From positions 1-5,936 of the forward strand of contig CAZVQJ010000171.1 of NCBI GenBank assembly GCA_964629165.1: 5,936 nucleotides of DNA, read 5' to 3'. The translations under genes were made by a program, and so were the position numbers. Below are positions 1-5,936 of this stretch, in pieces (within the stretch, counting starts at the first letter, position 1; every line of letters starts with the position of its first letter). The notes under the pieces were generated by a model. It worked only from the letters and a program-made list of their open reading frames with translations, was not told the origin of the DNA and did not search any database. The stretch is from CAWVVV01 sp964629165 (GTDB lineage: Bacteria; Verrucomicrobiota; Verrucomicrobiia; Opitutales; Oceanipulchritudinaceae).

Positions 1-729
1 CTGCCCACCGACGTGATCGGCGTTTCCATTTACGACGAGAAGAGCCGCCGGTTTGTTTTTAACCGGGGCCCGGTATTCACGAATATTCTCCTTGCGGACG
101 AGATCAACCGTTCCACGCCGAAGACGCAGAGTTCCCTCCTTGAAGTGATGGACCGAGGTCGAGTGACGGTCGATGGGGAGTCGATTCCGGTCGGGCACCC
201 ATTCATGGTGATCGCGACACAGAATCCGGTGGACTACGCGGGCACATTCCCGTTGCCGGAAAGCCAGATGGATCGGTTCCTGATGCGTCTGGAGATGGGC
301 TATCCGCAGTTCAGCGATGAGATCGGGATCCTTGACCGGGGGCTGCGTCATTATGATGAGATTGTCACGGAACCGGTCCTGAGCGCGTCGGAACTGCGGG
401 AGACGCAGGCGGCGGTGGCGTCCGTATACGTGGAAGCGTCGATTCTGGATTACCTCCTGCGCCTTGTGACAGCGACCCGGACGGAGGCGGAGTTTCGTGC
501 TGGCGTGAGCACGCGCGGTTCGCTCTCGGTAAAACTGGTGGCGCAGGCCACGGCCTTGTATCGCGGGCGTTCCTTTGTCGTTCCGGAGGATGTCGAGGAG
601 GCGTTTATCCCCGTCTGCGCCCACCGGCTTTCGACGCGGCGCCAGACGAGCGATCCGATGGAGGAAAGGCGCGTCGTCGAGGGGCTTCTACGGAAAATTC
701 TTGATGCTGTTTCGCTTCCTGTGGTGTGA
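1..729 (+). CDS. MoxR-family AAA+ ATPase, 5' truncated by window edge
   Basis: The reading frame is open from base 1 (Leu-Pro-Thr-Asp...) and ends at TGA 727-729, leaving 242 residues. The GTG at 13 is an internal Val, not a start. Visible AAA+ elements, numbered from the first codon: Walker B ILLADE at about 29-34 inside the typical LADEINR block, sensor 1 IATQNP at 71-76, the PLPESQMDRF block with candidate arginine finger R92 at 84-93, and a sensor 2-like STRGSL with R172, followed by the lid segment with VPEDV at 194-198. The Walker A loop lies in the missing N-terminal part; MoxR proteins usually have about 320-330 residues, so roughly 80-90 are lost. Family knowledge: cytoplasmic ATPases that act as chaperone-like remodellers on proteins encoded beside them, commonly DUF58, VWA and transglutaminase-like membrane proteins. 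The next two genes fit this. Family assignment is secure; the specific client is inferred. Confidence 0.96.
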   Translation: MPTDVIGVSIYDEKSRRFVFNRGPVFTNILLADEINRSTPKTQSSLLEVMDRGRVTVDGESIPVGHPFMVIATQNPVDYAGTFPLPESQMDRFLMRLEMGYPQFSDEIGILDRGLRHYDEIVTEPVLSASELRETQAAVASVYVEASILDYLLRLVTATRTEAEFRAGVSTRGSLSVKLVAQATALYRGRSFVVPEDVEEAFIPVCAHRLSTRRQTSDPMEERRVVEGLLRKILDAVSLPVV

Positions 730-751
730 GAGAAACGAGCGTATTGCGCAC

Positions 752-1879
752 ATGAGTGTCCTATCCGAGAGCGGCCGGACGGCTTGGACGGAGCCGGGCC
801 TATCCCTGAACCGCTCCCGATTGGCTCGGCTCGCGAGGCGACCATGGCTCGTCCTGTGGGGACCACCAAGTTACCGGACCCGCCCGACAGTGACCGGCGT
901 TGTTTTGATCGGACTCTCCATCTCGGTGGGAATGGCTGCTTTCAACTCGGCGCACAATATCCTCTACCTCGGCCTGTCTCTGATGCTGGGAAGCCTGCTC
1001 CTGAGCGGTTTCATGTCGTGGGTAAACTTTCATGGTTGCCGCTGGCGTCTCCGGGCGGATGTCCATGGCCGGGTAGGGGAATCGTTTCCGATCGCGGTGG
1101 AGCTCGCGAACGGCAAGAAGTGGTTGCCCTCATACGGTCTTGTCGCGGAGTTGGCCTTCAAGGATTCGCCGGAACGGATCTTTCTGGCGCAAGGCAGCCG
1201 TTTGCCCGCAGGCGGTCGATTGACGATGCCGGGGATCCTGCATCCGGAGGAGCGGGGCCAGCAGACCGTCCTCGTGGAAGCACTTTCCTCGCGTTACCCG
1301 TTCGGGTTTCTGCACAAGTCGATCCGCCGGACGTGCGCCCGGCCGGTTGTGATCTGGCCTCCCCGGGTGGAATACTCGCTCTCCGTCTTACATCGCTCCA
1401 GCTCGATTCGGGAAGGAGAGTTCCATGCCCGCAAGGGTCTTGGCTCGGAATTGATCGACTTGCGGGAATATCGCCCCGGTGACGCCATGAAATCGGTTCA
1501 CTGGAAAGCTTCCGCGAGACAGCAACGGCTTCTGGTCCGCGTCACGGCGGAGGAATCATCGGCGCATTATGCGGTTGTCGTGGACACCTCGGGGCCGCTC
1601 TGGACACCTGACCTCCTCGATCGACTGGCGGCGGTTGCGGGAAGCGTGGCGGAGGATCTTTTTGTGGCGGGGCATCTGGCGGGCGCGGCTGTCAATGGCC
1701 GACATCTTGAGATCCGGCGGGTGCAGGATGTGCATGCTCTGCTCTCCGAGCTTGCTCTGTTGCAGGCGGTGGAGCGGGCAAAAGCGCCCCCTCCCTCACG
1801 TTGGACGCGCCTGGAGTTCCATCCGGGTCCACGGGGCATTCAAATCCGGTGCCGGGGGGAGGTCGTTGGTGAAGGCTAA
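752..1879 (+). CDS. DUF58 domain membrane protein
   Basis: A 375-residue protein of the DUF58 family, standard partner of MoxR ATPases. The frame is open back to 575, but that stretch only shadows the MoxR gene, so ATG 752, 22 nt after the MoxR stop, is the sensible start. Its Shine-Dalgarno is poor (a GAG at 737-739), suggesting translational coupling. After a basic N-terminus, two hydrophobic segments at about 47-65 and 68-92 form a membrane hairpin. A beta-rich region follows with the family's YPFGFL at 182-187. The DUF58 signature lies at 231-263: GSEL, LREYRPGD, HWKASAR and LLVR. Then comes a VWA-like strand, YAVVVDTSG (273-281). Its DTSGP keeps only part of the DxSxS metal-site motif. 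Biochemical role is unproven in the family; it is presumed to form a membrane complex with the flanking ATPase and transglutaminase-like protein. Confidence 0.93.
   Translation: MSVLSESGRTAWTEPGLSLNRSRLARLARRPWLVLWGPPSYRTRPTVTGVVLIGLSISVGMAAFNSAHNILYLGLSLMLGSLLLSGFMSWVNFHGCRWRLRADVHGRVGESFPIAVELANGKKWLPSYGLVAELAFKDSPERIFLAQGSRLPAGGRLTMPGILHPEERGQQTVLVEALSSRYPFGFLHKSIRRTCARPVVIWPPRVEYSLSVLHRSSSIREGEFHARKGLGSELIDLREYRPGDAMKSVHWKASARQQRLLVRVTAEESSAHYAVVVDTSGPLWTPDLLDRLAAVAGSVAEDLFVAGHLAGAAVNGRHLEIRRVQDVHALLSELALLQAVERAKAPPPSRWTRLEFHPGPRGIQIRCRGEVVGEG
1855..1862 (+). promoter_or_regulatory. Strong Shine-Dalgarno selecting the GTG start at 1869
   Basis: GGGGGAGG lies within the last codons of the DUF58 gene, and its GGAGG core (1858-1862) ends 6 nt before GTG 1869. 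This is near-ideal spacing and decides the start against the adjacent TTG 1866 and the earlier in-frame ATG at 1569. It also implies coupled translation of the two genes. Confidence 0.75.
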
Positions 1880-4079
1880 AAACTGGCCTCTGTATCAATT
1901 GCGATGGGGGCTGGGGCAGGTCCTTGCGCTGATCGCCCTCGGTGGCGCCATTCGGCTTGAGGTCAGCGGAACGTGGCTCCTCTCGGGCGCGGCGATATTG
2001 ATCGCGACGATGACGTTGCAGCCTCGCTGGACGGGTCGCTTTCAACCCATCTTGGTTCGTTATTTTCCCCGCGTGCTCCTCGTCGGAATCCTCTTTGATT
2101 TTGTCCTCTCAGGGGGAGACTTTTACCCGCCGATTGTCCGGGCGCTGGCTTTCCTCCTGACCTACCGCGCCCTCGAGTTCCGGATGCCCCGGCAAGATCG
2201 TCAGCTGGTTCTTCTCTCCCTTTTTCTTGTTCTCCTGACGGGCGTGCTGAGTGAGTCCTTCGGCCTCGCCATGCAGTTGCTCTTGTTCGTCCCGATCGCG
2301 ATGGCATTGCTCACGGTCGTGGTCATCGAGGAAGATCGCGGCACCGTCGTGCATCGCTGGGAAGACGTCTGGGGCGACTTTTCATGGTATCGGTGGGGAC
2401 GGATTATGCGCCGGCGGATCGACTTGAGGATGTCGTTCCTGATGGCGGCTCTATACAGCGGCTTTGTCGTGATGAGTCTGCTCGTTTTCTGGTCGCTTCC
2501 GCGGTTTGAATACGGGCAGCAGCTTCCGTTTCCGAAGCTCAGTGGCGGTTCGAGCCTCACTGGATTCAGCGATATCGTCCTGTTCGGTTCGGTCGTGGAT
2601 ATCCAGCAGGACCACCGTGTGGCGATGCGCGTGGATGTCCCGCGCGACGCGGTGGTTTCGGTGCCCTACTGGCGGATGGCTGTCCTCGACGAATATTTTG
2701 GCAGAGGGTTCCGGCAGTCGGAAAGCGCCCGCGAGGCGAATGAGGCATTCAATGATATTATGATCCGGGGCGGGGGCCCGCTCGAAGGGGAGGACCGGGG
2801 GACGTGGACCCATTATCTCGAAGGAGGGATCAGTCATTATCTCCCGCTGGCGGGGCGGTTTGAGGAGCTGTCATTTACTTCCCGACGGAATCTGCAGATT
2901 AACCGGGCCGTTTCGACCGCGGGTCTCGCGAAGACTTCGACCAATCTGCTCGTCTTTAGGACGAACGGGATCGAGCAGGATCGGGTAACATCGGCGGTGA
3001 TTGCGGATGTTCCGCTGGCGACGCGGGGAGCGTCGGAAAACCGAAGAGAACCTCCGCCATATCCGTCGTATCCGTGGACAACTTTGCAGGTGCCGGAGGA
3101 CGTGTTGGTGAAGGGCTTTCTCGCGGACGCTGTCGAACAGATCGGGGCCGATCTTTCGGGGGATCCGTCCGTTGAGCAATTTGCTCGCGAGGCCACTCGC
3201 TGGCTACAGGGCGGTCGGGGCTACTCCTTGTCTGCCCAGCTCGGTGAAGAGGGTGATCCGCTCGTTTCGTGGATGCAGAGTGGAGAAGGGGGGCATTGTG
3301 AACTTTTCGCCGGGAGCCTTGTGCTACTTGCCCGGCAGGCAGCGATTCCGGCGCGGCTCGTGACGGGGTTTTACGGCGGCACCTGGAACGGGTTTGAGGA
3401 TTATCTGATGGTCCGCAACTCCAACGCCCATGCTTGGGTCGAACTGTATGACTCCGGGCGCGGCTGGATTCGCTGGGATCCGACGCCCGGAGAATTGACC
3501 CGGGCCGCTTCGGGAGCGGAGGCACGAGGGCCGGCGGCGGAGGGCCTGGAAGAGCGCTCCCTGGCAGCTTACCTCGACAGTCTGCGGGTGATCTGGTACC
3601 GGCGGATCGTCAATTTCGACCATCGCGATCAGCGCGCATTGATGGCATCCCTGAATGAGCATGCTCGATCTCTTCTCGAGCAGGCCAAGTCGACGCTTCA
3701 GGGTTGGTCTTCGTCGCTGGCTGATCTGGGGGGGCGGATTCGCGACGAGTGGTCACAGTATATCGCAGAAGGAAGTCTGCTCGCGGCTGCGGCAGCGGGG
3801 GTTTTCTGGATCCTCCGGAACTTTCGCTGGAAGATTCGCCGAACGACGGGAGAGATTGCGGTTCGTCGGGGCGCGCAGCGGAGGCTCCGCAAACTGGACA
3901 AGCTCCCGGGGGTTCCTCCCGAAACCGTCGCGTCGCTGCTCCATCTGCGGTATGGAAGCCCGCGTGAATGGACCGATCCACGGGGTGCCTTCAAAAGCGC
4001 CGATTCCGCCCTGTGGAAGTCACGGCGGGCTACACGGCCTGCAGCGTCACCGGCGTCGCCTCCGCGCAGGCAGCGGTAA
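1869..4079 (+). CDS. TgpA-type membrane transglutaminase-like protein (DUF3488 + transglutaminase core)
   Basis: Starting at GTG 1869, the protein has 736 residues; the gene overlaps the DUF58 stop by 11 nt. The N-terminal third is membrane-embedded, with hydrophobic segments at about 14-29, 34-50, 66-82, 88-101, 112-127, 131-153 and 189-210, matching the DUF3488/TgpA N-domain. A large presumably periplasmic region follows, ending in a transglutaminase-like core with its triad visible: C477 in GGHCELF, H521 in NAHAW and D537 in WDPTP. A last hydrophobic segment lies at about 634-649, followed by a basic cytoplasmic tail. P. aeruginosa TgpA is the best-known relative. The Cys-His-Asp site predicts transfer or hydrolysis at amide bonds of proteins or peptides outside the membrane; the substrate is unknown. 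The post-membrane tail (650-736) does not clearly show the DUF4129 domain often found there and ends in a low-complexity Arg/Pro/Ala/Ser stretch. Context: last gene of the MoxR-DUF58 operon. Confidence 0.94.
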   Translation: MKAKNWPLYQLRWGLGQVLALIALGGAIRLEVSGTWLLSGAAILIATMTLQPRWTGRFQPILVRYFPRVLLVGILFDFVLSGGDFYPPIVRALAFLLTYRALEFRMPRQDRQLVLLSLFLVLLTGVLSESFGLAMQLLLFVPIAMALLTVVVIEEDRGTVVHRWEDVWGDFSWYRWGRIMRRRIDLRMSFLMAALYSGFVVMSLLVFWSLPRFEYGQQLPFPKLSGGSSLTGFSDIVLFGSVVDIQQDHRVAMRVDVPRDAVVSVPYWRMAVLDEYFGRGFRQSESAREANEAFNDIMIRGGGPLEGEDRGTWTHYLEGGISHYLPLAGRFEELSFTSRRNLQINRAVSTAGLAKTSTNLLVFRTNGIEQDRVTSAVIADVPLATRGASENRREPPPYPSYPWTTLQVPEDVLVKGFLADAVEQIGADLSGDPSVEQFAREATRWLQGGRGYSLSAQLGEEGDPLVSWMQSGEGGHCELFAGSLVLLARQAAIPARLVTGFYGGTWNGFEDYLMVRNSNAHAWVELYDSGRGWIRWDPTPGELTRAASGAEARGPAAEGLEERSLAAYLDSLRVIWYRRIVNFDHRDQRALMASLNEHARSLLEQAKSTLQGWSSSLADLGGRIRDEWSQYIAEGSLLAAAAAGVFWILRNFRWKIRRTTGEIAVRRGAQRRLRKLDKLPGVPPETVASLLHLRYGSPREWTDPRGAFKSADSALWKSRRATRPAASPASPPRRQR

Positions 4080-4284
4080 GACGGACGGTTGTCCGGCGGA
4101 TATGTTCCGCGATCAGGCGGTCGAGTTCCGCCTCAGAAAGACGCTCGATGGCCGCGTGACGCTCGGAGCGGGGCAACGATTGAAGACGGGTGAGGGCACC
4201 CGAGGCAGAAGGATCGCGCCCGCGGGAATGGTCGATCGTCGCGCGCAAATAGGAGCGCTTTTCGATAGTGCTGAAAGCAGGCAT
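4030..4284 (-). CDS. Small hypothetical protein, 84 residues
   Basis: I do not recognise this protein. It runs from ATG (4284-4282) to TAG (4032-4030). Third codon positions are mostly C or G with very few A, like the neighbouring genes, and the frame fills the space between PBP2 and the transglutaminase gene, so it is probably real. The product is soluble and charged. A central stretch at about 30-62 (ALTRLQSLPRSERH, then a Glu/Leu/Arg-rich part ending LIAEHIRR) looks strongly helical and amphipathic. There is no signal peptide, membrane segment or cysteine pair. A possible AGGA lies only 2 nt before the ATG, too close for good initiation; the next in-frame stop upstream is about 45 nt away and no better start is seen. 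The last 50 nt overlap the 3' end of the convergent transglutaminase gene. It lies 142 nt downstream of PBP2 on the same strand, so it may be cotranscribed or use its own promoter. Confidence 0.6.
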   Translation of the reverse strand: MPAFSTIEKRSYLRATIDHSRGRDPSASGALTRLQSLPRSERHAAIERLSEAELDRLIAEHIRRTTVRLTAACAEATPVTLQAV

Positions 4285-4303
4285 GATCCTGATGTGCCAC
4301 AGC

Positions 4304-4346
4304 CTGCCCGACCTGTCTAATCAGATACGCTTCTTGGCAGATTTTT
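4304..4346 (+). terminator. Candidate weak rho-independent terminator of the plus-strand operon
   Basis: Read on the + strand, CTGCC (4304-4308) can pair with GGCAG (4336-4340), immediately followed by A and five T (4342-4346). Inside the 27-nt loop, TGTCT (4314-4318) can pair with AGATA (4323-4327) including one G-T pair. The stems are short and the structure is broken by internal loops. It sits about 225 nt beyond the transglutaminase stop, so this is a weak call supported mainly by the T run and the convergent layout. Confidence 0.25.
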
Positions 4347-4352
4347 GGTCAA
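4322..4352 (-). promoter_or_regulatory. Candidate sigma70-type promoter for the small gene
   Basis: On the - strand, TTGACC (4352-4347) matches the -35 consensus at five of six positions. It is followed after 19 nt by TATCTG (4327-4322), a weak -10 with three of six matches. The element would start transcription roughly 30 nt before ATG 4284. The long spacer and poor -10 keep confidence low, but it is the best promoter-like pair in the gap. Confidence 0.28.
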
Positions 4353-4426
4353 CGCGAGCGGATTGGCGGGAAAGCCTCCCCGGCATCGCCTGGCAGGACG
4401 GGTGGCGGCAAGACGCGGCGCCGGTT

Positions 4427-5936
4427 TCAGTGATGGACAACGTCGGGCTGTAGTTTTCTTGAATAGGCGCGAATGACTTCCCCTGCAATGGGCGCGGCAT
4501 GGGCGCCGCCGGCGTAGTCAGTCGCTTCTGCAGGGACCCCTTCGAGGGCAACGACCACCGCAATCTCGGGATTCTCGGCAGGTGCGAACCCCATGAACCA
4601 CGCGATCGTCGTGGGTTCCCCGTCTTTATGTGCCTGCGCCGTCCCGGTCTTCCCCGCAACCGACACGCCCGCTGCCTGGGCGGCGAGGCGAGCGGTTCCC
4701 ACCGCTCCGGCCTCACGCATCCCGGCATGGATCAGGGCCACGATCTGCGGATCGAGTGGTTCCGATTCAGAATGGGGATTCCGCATCGACGGATCCTGAA
4801 CGAGGGTCGGGTAGGTGCGGGTTTCTCCCCGTGCAACGGAGGCTGTAAATGTGGCGACCTGGAGGGGTGTCACCTTGAGGAAGCCCTGTCCGATCGACAT
4901 GTTGGCGGTGTCGCCGTCGTACCAGTTGTCGTACAAGCGCTCTTCTTTCCACGCCGGATCCGGGACGAGCATCATGTCTGTCTCTCCGAAAAGCTCGATT
5001 CCGGTTCGACTATCGAACCCGAATCGCCGTGCTTCTTCGGCGAGAGCGGAGACCCCCATCCTGAGGGCACGGTCGTAGAAAAAGACATTACAGCTGACGC
5101 GGATCGAATCGACGATATCGACAGGTCCGTGGCCAGCGCGACGGTGGCAGTGAAAGCGCCGTCGCCCGACCAGGAAATGGCCGGGACAGTCGATCACGGT
5201 CTCATCGTCGATGTGACCCGCGCGCATGCCCGCGACGGCGGTCACGATCTTGAAAGTGGAGCCGGGAGCATAGAGACCCTGGGTCGCCCGATTGAGCCAA
5301 CCGCCCTCCTCACGAATTCGCTCATCGACGGCGAAGCTGAGAAACGGCGTGAGGTCGTTGAGGTCGTAATCCGGCTTGCTGGCAAGGGCGAGGACCTCGC
5401 CCGTTGCGACCCTGATGGCGACGGCGGCCCCCATCCGCTCTCCGAGAGCCTGTTCAGCCGCCAATTGCACGTCGAGATCTATCGTCGTGACGAGATCATT
5501 GCCTTTGACGGGCGACCGGAAAGCAATCCGCTCATGCTGGAAGCCTCCTGGGTCAACGCTCCAGACCTCCCCGCCAGAGCGCCCCTGAAGGTGCTCGTCA
5601 TAAATGCGCTCCAGACCGCTGCGGCCCACTTTGCCTTCAAACTTGAACGTCAAGAGATCGTCTCCGGGGACGTCTTCCGTCCGAATATCATCGGTGGAAG
5701 AAACAAACCCGAGGACATGGCTGGCGGCGGCCCCGTGGGGGTAGAAGCGGGCACTTTCGGCGATCACCTGGACGGGGGACTCGACCGGGACCTGTTCGAT
5801 CAAACGCGCGTAATCTTCAGGTGTCAGATCACTGAGGAGGGTGAAGGGCAGGAGCAGTGTCTGTTGGAAATGCCGCTCGAGAACCGTACTGTTCACCTCT
5901 TCCTGGCGGCCCAACAGATGGTTCAACCGATCGAGG
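4427..5936 (-). CDS. mrdA: Penicillin-binding protein 2 (class B PBP, peptidoglycan D,D-transpeptidase), N-terminus cut by window edge
   Basis: The frame enters from the right edge (first full codon 5935-5933, Leu-Asp-Arg-Leu) and ends at TGA 4429-4427, giving 502 residues. The TTG at 5926 is internal. PBP2 proteins usually have about 600 or more residues, so some 85-120 are missing, including the cytoplasmic tail and membrane anchor. The PBP dimer domain is present, with RFYPHGAAASHVLGFVS at 63-79 and GRSGLERIYDEHL at 104-116. The transpeptidase domain follows: serine nucleophile motif S226-T-F-K229, S281-C-N283, and K429-T-G431. The blocks NRATQGLYAPGSTFK and NMSIGQGFLKVTP are typical of PBP2 rather than FtsI/PBP3. 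It crosslinks peptidoglycan outside the cytoplasmic membrane with the SEDS glycosyltransferase RodA during lateral wall growth. C250, C263, H269 and C282 lie around the active site and may bind metal. rodA does not follow it here. Confidence 0.95.
   Translation of the reverse strand, partial: LDRLNHLLGRQEEVNSTVLERHFQQTLLLPFTLLSDLTPEDYARLIEQVPVESPVQVIAESARFYPHGAAASHVLGFVSSTDDIRTEDVPGDDLLTFKFEGKVGRSGLERIYDEHLQGRSGGEVWSVDPGGFQHERIAFRSPVKGNDLVTTIDLDVQLAAEQALGERMGAAVAIRVATGEVLALASKPDYDLNDLTPFLSFAVDERIREEGGWLNRATQGLYAPGSTFKIVTAVAGMRAGHIDDETVIDCPGHFLVGRRRFHCHRRAGHGPVDIVDSIRVSCNVFFYDRALRMGVSALAEEARRFGFDSRTGIELFGETDMMLVPDPAWKEERLYDNWYDGDTANMSIGQGFLKVTPLQVATFTASVARGETRTYPTLVQDPSMRNPHSESEPLDPQIVALIHAGMREAGAVGTARLAAQAAGVSVAGKTGTAQAHKDGEPTTIAWFMGFAPAENPEIAVVVALEGVPAEATDYAGGAHAAPIAGEVIRAYSRKLQPDVVHH

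Larger units (their letters stand above)
4285..4426. other. 142-nt intergenic gap between the small gene and PBP2
   Basis: This is the only sizeable non-coding stretch in the window. It appears to hold a sigma70-like promoter candidate reading left and a weak terminator-like structure reading right, listed separately. No convincing small gene or tRNA is seen in it. Confidence 0.6.

Noticed and set aside
575..751. N-terminal extension of the DUF58 protein to the upstream ATG at 575
   Set aside because: It would overlap the MoxR gene by about 150 nt and encodes an Arg-rich shadow of it. ATG 752 gives the family's usual layout.
784..1482. A 232-codon open frame on the + strand inside the DUF58 gene
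   Set aside because: It is out of frame with the clearly conserved DUF58 protein. Its translation is low-complexity Gly/Arg/Pro-rich with no recognisable domain, as expected of a shadow frame in GC-rich coding DNA.
1569..1868. N-terminal extension of the transglutaminase protein to ATG 1569
   Set aside because: It would overlap the conserved DUF58 C-terminal domain by about 300 nt. GTG 1869 has a well-placed GGAGG.
2956..3525. A 189-codon antisense open frame opposite the transglutaminase core
   Set aside because: The sense strand encodes the catalytic domain with its intact triad. The antisense product is Arg/Pro/Ser-rich and without domain character.
3655..4320. A 221-codon + strand frame that could extend the transglutaminase protein after a frameshift
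   Set aside because: The sense frame stays open with plausible membrane and basic-tail sequence to 4079. The alternative frame is Gly/Arg-rich, does not resemble a known C-terminal domain, and runs antisense through the small minus-strand gene.
4367..4382. A 6-bp hairpin (CGGGGA / TTCCCG on the - strand, one G-T pair) downstream of the PBP2 stop as a terminator
   Set aside because: No T run follows on either strand, and stems of this size are common by chance in GC-rich DNA.
1..5936. CRISPR arrays, transposon ends, tRNA genes or long direct repeats
   Set aside because: Reading both strands showed no repeated units of useful length, no terminal inverted repeats and no tRNA-like cloverleaf. 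The window is almost wholly coding.

Overview
The window holds the end of one operon on the + strand and the end of another on the - strand, meeting tail to tail near 4030-4430. The DNA is GC-rich with strong G/C bias at third codon positions, which is why long antisense open frames shadow most of the real genes. It looks like an ordinary chromosomal segment of a Gram-negative-type bacterium. The general look of the DUF58 and transglutaminase proteins is compatible with Verrucomicrobiota or a related PVC lineage, but that is a guess from memory. I saw no insertion sequence, tRNA, rRNA, CRISPR array or phage gene, and no sign of recent transfer.

Plus strand (1-4079): three closely packed genes form the familiar MoxR / DUF58 / TgpA-type transglutaminase cassette. 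The first is the C-terminal two thirds of a MoxR-family AAA+ ATPase, cut by the left edge. The second is a DUF58 membrane protein that starts 22 nt after it. The third is a large membrane protein with a periplasmic transglutaminase-like domain carrying an intact Cys-His-Asp triad. Its GTG start overlaps the DUF58 stop by 11 nt behind a strong Shine-Dalgarno. By family analogy, the MoxR ATPase acts as a chaperone-like remodeller on the membrane partners, and the transglutaminase-like enzyme acts on protein or peptide substrates outside the cytoplasmic membrane. The substrate is not known for most such cassettes.

Minus strand (5936-4030): most of a class B penicillin-binding protein 2 (mrdA-type transpeptidase of the rod-elongation machinery) enters from the right edge without its N-terminal membrane anchor. 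All three catalytic motifs are present, and a Cys/His set next to the active site resembles a zinc site. Its usual partner rodA does not follow it. Instead there is a 142-nt gap with a possible promoter and then a short, unrecognised 84-codon gene whose 3' end overlaps the transglutaminase gene by 50 nt. The gap also contains a weak candidate terminator for the plus-strand operon.

Nothing here is convincingly a new system. The most open items are the small orphan gene, the possible metal site in PBP2, and the unassigned basic tail of the transglutaminase protein.
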